Shown here piece by piece: positions 6,189-8,561 of a stretch of 8,561 nt of DNA; position 1 is the first letter of the stretch, and each line of letters starts with the position of its first letter. The stretch is from Loktanella sp. GTDB lineage: Bacteria > Pseudomonadota > Alphaproteobacteria > Rhodobacterales > Rhodobacteraceae. The notes under the pieces were generated by a model. That model worked only from the letters and a program-made list of their open reading frames with translations, did not search any database and was not told the DNA's origin. The stretch lies in NCBI GenBank assembly GCA_003551805.1, contig PUNR01000210.1, positions 1 through 8,561 of the forward strand, in the 5' to 3' direction. The position numbers were made by a program, and so were the translations under genes.

Positions 6189-7244
6189 ATGCTGAAAACA
6201 CTCACCCAATTGGCGACAACAGCCGCAGTGCTTGTCACGCCGATGGCCTTGGCCGCGCAGGAATTCACCATCCGCGCGACCGCCAATTCCAACACCGACG
6301 ACGAAGATTATGACGGTCTGGTCGTGTTCAAGGATTACGTCGAAGCCGCATCAAACGGTCAGATCGCGGTGGAGCTCTTCATCGGTACGCAGCTTTGCGC
6401 GACGGGCGAAGAATGCCTTGAAGGTGTCTCCGAAGGGTCCATTGACGTCTATATCTCGACTTCCGGCGGTGCTGCGGGGATTTTCCCATATGTGCAGGTG
6501 CTCGACCTGCCCTATCTGATGTCGAGCGACCGCGTGGCAGAGGCCGTCCTGTCAGGTGATTTCGTCCGCACCATGCGTGATATGGCGCTGGAAGACAGCG
6601 GCAACACGATCCGTCTGATGACAATCGGCAACACTGGTGGCTGGCGCAACTTTGCCAACACCCAGCGCCGCGTGCAGACCCCAGCCGATCTGCAAGGGCT
6701 GAAACTGCGCACTGTGGTCGCCGACCTGCCGATCCAGCTGGTGGAATCGATGGGCGCGTCTGCGACCCCGATCCAGTGGCCAGAGCTGTTCACATCGCTG
6801 CAAACCGGCGTTGTTGAAGGCACCGCGAACGGCATCACTGATATCATGAACATGAAATTCCCCGACGCCGGCCTGCAATACCTGACGCTGGACGGGCATT
6901 CTTATATGGGTGCGATCTGGTGGATGAACAACGACATGTTCCTGTCCATGCCAGAGGACCTGCGCCGCGTTGTCGTGGACGGGTTCTATGCGTTGCAACA
7001 GGCGACGTTCGCATCGCCCAAGCGCAAATCTATCGAAGCCTACGAGGCGTTCCTAGCCGGTGGCGGCGATCTCTATGTTCCATCGCCCGAGGAAAAAGCC
7101 CTGTTCGCCGAAGCCGCAGCACCGGTGCATGACTGGTTCAGCGCCAATGTTCAGGGCGGGCCGGAAATCCTTGCCGCGCTGCAAGCAGCAGTGGCCGAGG
7201 TCGAGGCCGATCTGGCGAATGCCTACGCCGCCGATCTGAACTGA
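6189..7244 (+). CDS. TRAP transporter periplasmic substrate-binding protein (DctP family)
   Basis: A 351-residue secreted protein. The N-terminus is a Sec signal peptide (Met1-Lys3, hydrophobic core to about 17, then TPMALAA, cleavage probably after Ala23). Family stretches include VQVLDLPYLMSS (102-113), GNTGGWRNFAN (147-157) and TPADLQGLKLRT (164-175), with Arg174 at the position of the conserved arginine that in DctP proteins usually pairs with the ligand's carboxylate or other acid group; Arg153 is also well placed. ITDIMNMKF and QYLTLDGHS follow. The mature N-terminal part carries Cys70 and Cys76, spaced to form a small disulfide, where most family members have none. It is the last gene of the operon, ahead of an intrinsic terminator. 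It delivers the ligand to the two membrane subunits. A sulfonated sugar is a plausible ligand by context only. Confidence 0.94.
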   Translation: MLKTLTQLATTAAVLVTPMALAAQEFTIRATANSNTDDEDYDGLVVFKDYVEAASNGQIAVELFIGTQLCATGEECLEGVSEGSIDVYISTSGGAAGIFPYVQVLDLPYLMSSDRVAEAVLSGDFVRTMRDMALEDSGNTIRLMTIGNTGGWRNFANTQRRVQTPADLQGLKLRTVVADLPIQLVESMGASATPIQWPELFTSLQTGVVEGTANGITDIMNMKFPDAGLQYLTLDGHSYMGAIWWMNNDMFLSMPEDLRRVVVDGFYALQQATFASPKRKSIEAYEAFLAGGGDLYVPSPEEKALFAEAAAPVHDWFSANVQGGPEILAALQAAVAEVEADLANAYAADLN

Positions 7245-7261
7245 TCCAAGGATCAAACTAC

Positions 7262-7293
7262 GGGGCCATCCGTTTATCGGGTGGCCCCTTTTT
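7262..7293 (+). terminator. Rho-independent terminator of the monooxygenase-TRAP operon
   Basis: GGGGCCATCC (7262-7271) pairs with GGGTGGCCCC (7279-7288) over ten base pairs including one G-T, with a seven-base loop, followed at once by TTTTT (7289-7293). It starts 17 bases after the binding-protein stop, as expected for the operon end. Confidence 0.9.
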
Positions 7294-7376
7294 CGCCTTG
7301 TCGCCAACAGCGCGACGGCACCACAAACCCCTAACTTTGGAAACATCCAAATCCGGTCATCACGGCACGTGAACGT

Positions 7377-7403
7377 CCCATGGCCGGATGATCCGGCCAT
7401 GGG
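7377..7403 (-). terminator. Strong hairpin at the 3' end of the ABC binding-protein gene
   Basis: CCCATGGCCGGAT (7377-7389) and ATCCGGCCATGGG (7391-7403) form a perfect dyad, in practice an 11-base-pair stem with a five-base loop. It lies 14 bases past the stop codon of the minus-strand gene. No T-run follows on that strand, so it may act as a 3' stabiliser or a weak or factor-assisted terminator. The rest of the convergent gap (7294-7376) shows no gene or structure that I can identify. Confidence 0.55.
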
Positions 7404-7417
7404 GGTGATCTATCCGA

Positions 7418-8359
7418 TCAGAACGGGCTGTCAGGGAAGTAGAACTGTTCAGCGTTATCCTGCGTGACCAGCACCGACCCGATGATGAATTCACCCGATA
7501 CAGGCGTCTGCGACACAACACCCAGCGCTGTGACCTCGATCGCGGTGGCGATCATGGAGGGCGGATAGGTCACATTGGCGGGAATCATCGTGTCACCCTC
7601 CATGACGCGCTGGACCATTTCTTTCATACCGGCACCACCCAGCACGAACTGGATGTCATCGCGGCCTGCCGCCTCGATTGCGGCCAGAACGCCGATAGCC
7701 ATGTCGTCATCCGATGCCCAGACTGCGTCAATCTGGGAATGGCGCGACAGGAAATCCTGCATCACCTCGAATGACGTGTCGCGGTTCCAGTTGCCATGTT
7801 CCATGCCAAGGATATTGATCCCCGATCCTTCGATGGCTTCCTCAAAACCAGCAACGCGTTCATTGTCGATGGTTGTCGGAATACCGCGCAGCACGACGAT
7901 ATCACCACCGTCCGGCATCATCGACGCCATATATTCACCCGAGACACGCCCGAAACCGGGGTTGTCACCGGCGACATAAAGATCCTCGATCCCTTCGACG
8001 GACAGGCCACGGTCCACCACCGTCACCCACACACCGGCATTGGCGACATTCTGCACCGGCCCTGTCAGGGGTTCGGATTCAAACGGCAGTACCACCAGCG
8101 CGCTGATATTGCGGGTGGCCAGCATGTCTTCGATATCGTTGACCTGACGCGCGGGGTCCGACGCTGTGGCCAGCACGAAATCAAGCTCTGGATAGGTTTC
8201 TTCCAGACGCGTGATCGCGGCTTGGGCAAAGTAATTCATACCACCAGCCCAGCCATGGGTCGCCGCCGGGATCGACACACCGATAACCTGCGTGTCCTGA
8301 GCAAAAGCCGGTGTCACCAGCGCCGTTGAAAGTGCCAAAGCAGATAAGATACGTTTCAT
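7418..8359 (-). CDS. Sugar ABC transporter periplasmic substrate-binding protein (RbsB-like, periplasmic-binding family 4)
   Basis: A 313-residue exported protein. The signal peptide MKRILSALALSTALVTPAFA is followed by QD, with cleavage after Ala20. The mature protein opens with VIGVSIPAATHGWAGGM, the first strand and ligand loop of the ribose/galactose-binding type. DPARQVNDIEDMLATRNISALVV, the VTVVDRGLS hinge-side segment, DNERVAGFEEAI and IDAVWASDDDMAIGVLAAIEAAGR follow the family order. The ATG at 8359 is chosen because GGGAGGAG sits seven bases upstream and the signal peptide begins there; an in-frame ATG at 8395 lies within the upstream gene's end. The permease gene ends 32 bases upstream on the same strand, so they form one operon that converges on the TRAP operon. 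A pentose or hexose is the expected ligand; which one is not visible. Confidence 0.94.
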   Translation of the reverse strand: MKRILSALALSTALVTPAFAQDTQVIGVSIPAATHGWAGGMNYFAQAAITRLEETYPELDFVLATASDPARQVNDIEDMLATRNISALVVLPFESEPLTGPVQNVANAGVWVTVVDRGLSVEGIEDLYVAGDNPGFGRVSGEYMASMMPDGGDIVVLRGIPTTIDNERVAGFEEAIEGSGINILGMEHGNWNRDTSFEVMQDFLSRHSQIDAVWASDDDMAIGVLAAIEAAGRDDIQFVLGGAGMKEMVQRVMEGDTMIPANVTYPPSMIATAIEVTALGVVSQTPVSGEFIIGSVLVTQDNAEQFYFPDSPF

Positions 8360-8366
8360 AAAAAAA

Positions 8367-8374
8367 CTCCTCCC
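8367..8374 (-). promoter_or_regulatory. Ribosome binding site of the ABC sugar-binding protein
   Basis: GGGAGGAG on the minus strand, seven bases before the ATG at 8359 and separated from it by a T-run. It settles that start over the longer frame from 8395. Confidence 0.75.
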
Positions 8375-8386
8375 TAGAGTTGTGGA

Positions 8387-8403
8387 CCGGGTCATTGACC
8401 CGG
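8387..8403 (-). repeat. Perfect 17-base dyad between the permease and binding-protein genes
   Basis: CCGGGTCA (8387-8394) and TGACCCGG (8396-8403) are exact inverted repeats around a single base and include the permease stop codon. As RNA this gives a seven-base-pair stem with a three-base loop just ahead of the binding-protein ribosome site. No T-run follows it immediately. It could set the ratio of permease to binding-protein mRNA, or protect the 5' end of a processed binding-protein message. Confidence 0.5.
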
Positions 8404-8561
8404 CTTGCGTTCTCGCTGCAAAACAACAGCAAGAATGATGATTGCCCCCTGAATTGCGCCATTCAGGTAAGGCGAAACCAAATCTGTCAGATTAAGGATA
8501 TTGCCGATCAGCGTCAGGATCAGCACACCGATCACCGTGCCCCAGACGCGGCCAAAGCCAC
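8392..8561 (-). CDS. ABC transporter permease, RbsC-like, C-terminal end only (gene continues past the right edge)
   Basis: The last 55 residues of a membrane permease of the ribose/xylose type are readable, ending at a TGA at 8394-8392. They start with GFGRVWGTVIGVLILTLIGNI, the penultimate transmembrane stretch with the family's conserved Gly-Thr-Val-Gly pattern, followed by LNLTDLVSPYLNGAIQGAII, the final helix, and a short basic tail (QRERKPGQ). This matches the closing segment of the binding-protein-dependent transport family 2 permeases. The gene has no stop codon before the window end on its 5' side. It is cotranscribed with the sugar-binding protein downstream; an ATPase gene is expected farther right, outside the window. 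Confidence 0.9.
   Translation of the reverse strand, partial: GFGRVWGTVIGVLILTLIGNILNLTDLVSPYLNGAIQGAIIILAVVLQRERKPGQ

Noticed and set aside
7796..8329. Plus-strand 177-residue open frame antisense to the ABC binding protein
   Set aside because: No family resemblance and no ribosome site; the minus strand carries a signal peptide and full binding-protein signature.
1..8561. tRNA, CRISPR array, insertion sequence or phage-derived genes
   Set aside because: I searched by eye for cloverleaf ends, regularly spaced repeats, transposase motifs and terminal inverted repeats and saw none; nearly all bases are in ordinary metabolic and transport genes.

Overview
The window reads as a carbohydrate or sulfonate catabolism locus from an alphaproteobacterium, most likely Rhodobacterales (roseobacter-like). 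The grounds are the high G+C coding style, tightly packed operons with TAATG and ATGA junctions, the kinds of transporter present, and a GC-rich intergenic hairpin (around 3930-3968) of a type I associate with that order. This is a judgement from composition and gene content, with no database search behind it. I see no tRNA, rRNA, CRISPR array, insertion sequence or pseudogene.

Layout. (1) Positions 1-1261, minus strand: a GntR/UTRA repressor gene, followed 11 bases later by the N-terminal 180 residues of a Gfo/Idh/MocA-fold NAD-dependent protein that runs off the left edge. (2) Positions 1262-1363: a divergent regulatory gap with inverted repeats. (3) Positions 1364-7244, plus strand: a six-gene run made of an SsuD-like FMNH2-dependent monooxygenase, an aldo/keto reductase, a flavin reductase, and then the three subunits of a TRAP transporter (small membrane, large membrane, periplasmic binding protein). 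It ends in a clear rho-independent terminator at 7262-7293. (4) Positions 7377-8561, minus strand and convergent: a periplasmic sugar-binding protein and the C-terminal end of the RbsC-type ABC permease that precedes it.

How the genes may work together. The trio of two-component flavin monooxygenase, aldo/keto reductase and flavin reductase has the enzyme set of the oxidative sulfoquinovose desulfurisation pathway (SmoC, SmoB, SmoA of Agrobacterium). There, the flavin reductase feeds FMNH2 to the monooxygenase, which removes sulfite from the C6 sulfonate to leave a 6-oxo sugar, and the aldo/keto reductase reduces that to glucose. Here the trio is followed by a TRAP transporter, a class with known members for other sulfonates (taurine, isethionate, dihydroxypropanesulfonate), whereas the described Agrobacterium system uses an ABC importer. 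The divergent GntR regulator is the obvious candidate controller, and the adjacent Gfo/Idh/MocA protein could be a sugar dehydrogenase or an NAD-dependent glycosidase that opens a sulfoquinovoside. The enzyme families are well supported. The sulfosugar substrate is inference. No sulfite oxidase, sulfite exporter or GH31 sulfoquinovosidase is visible inside the window.
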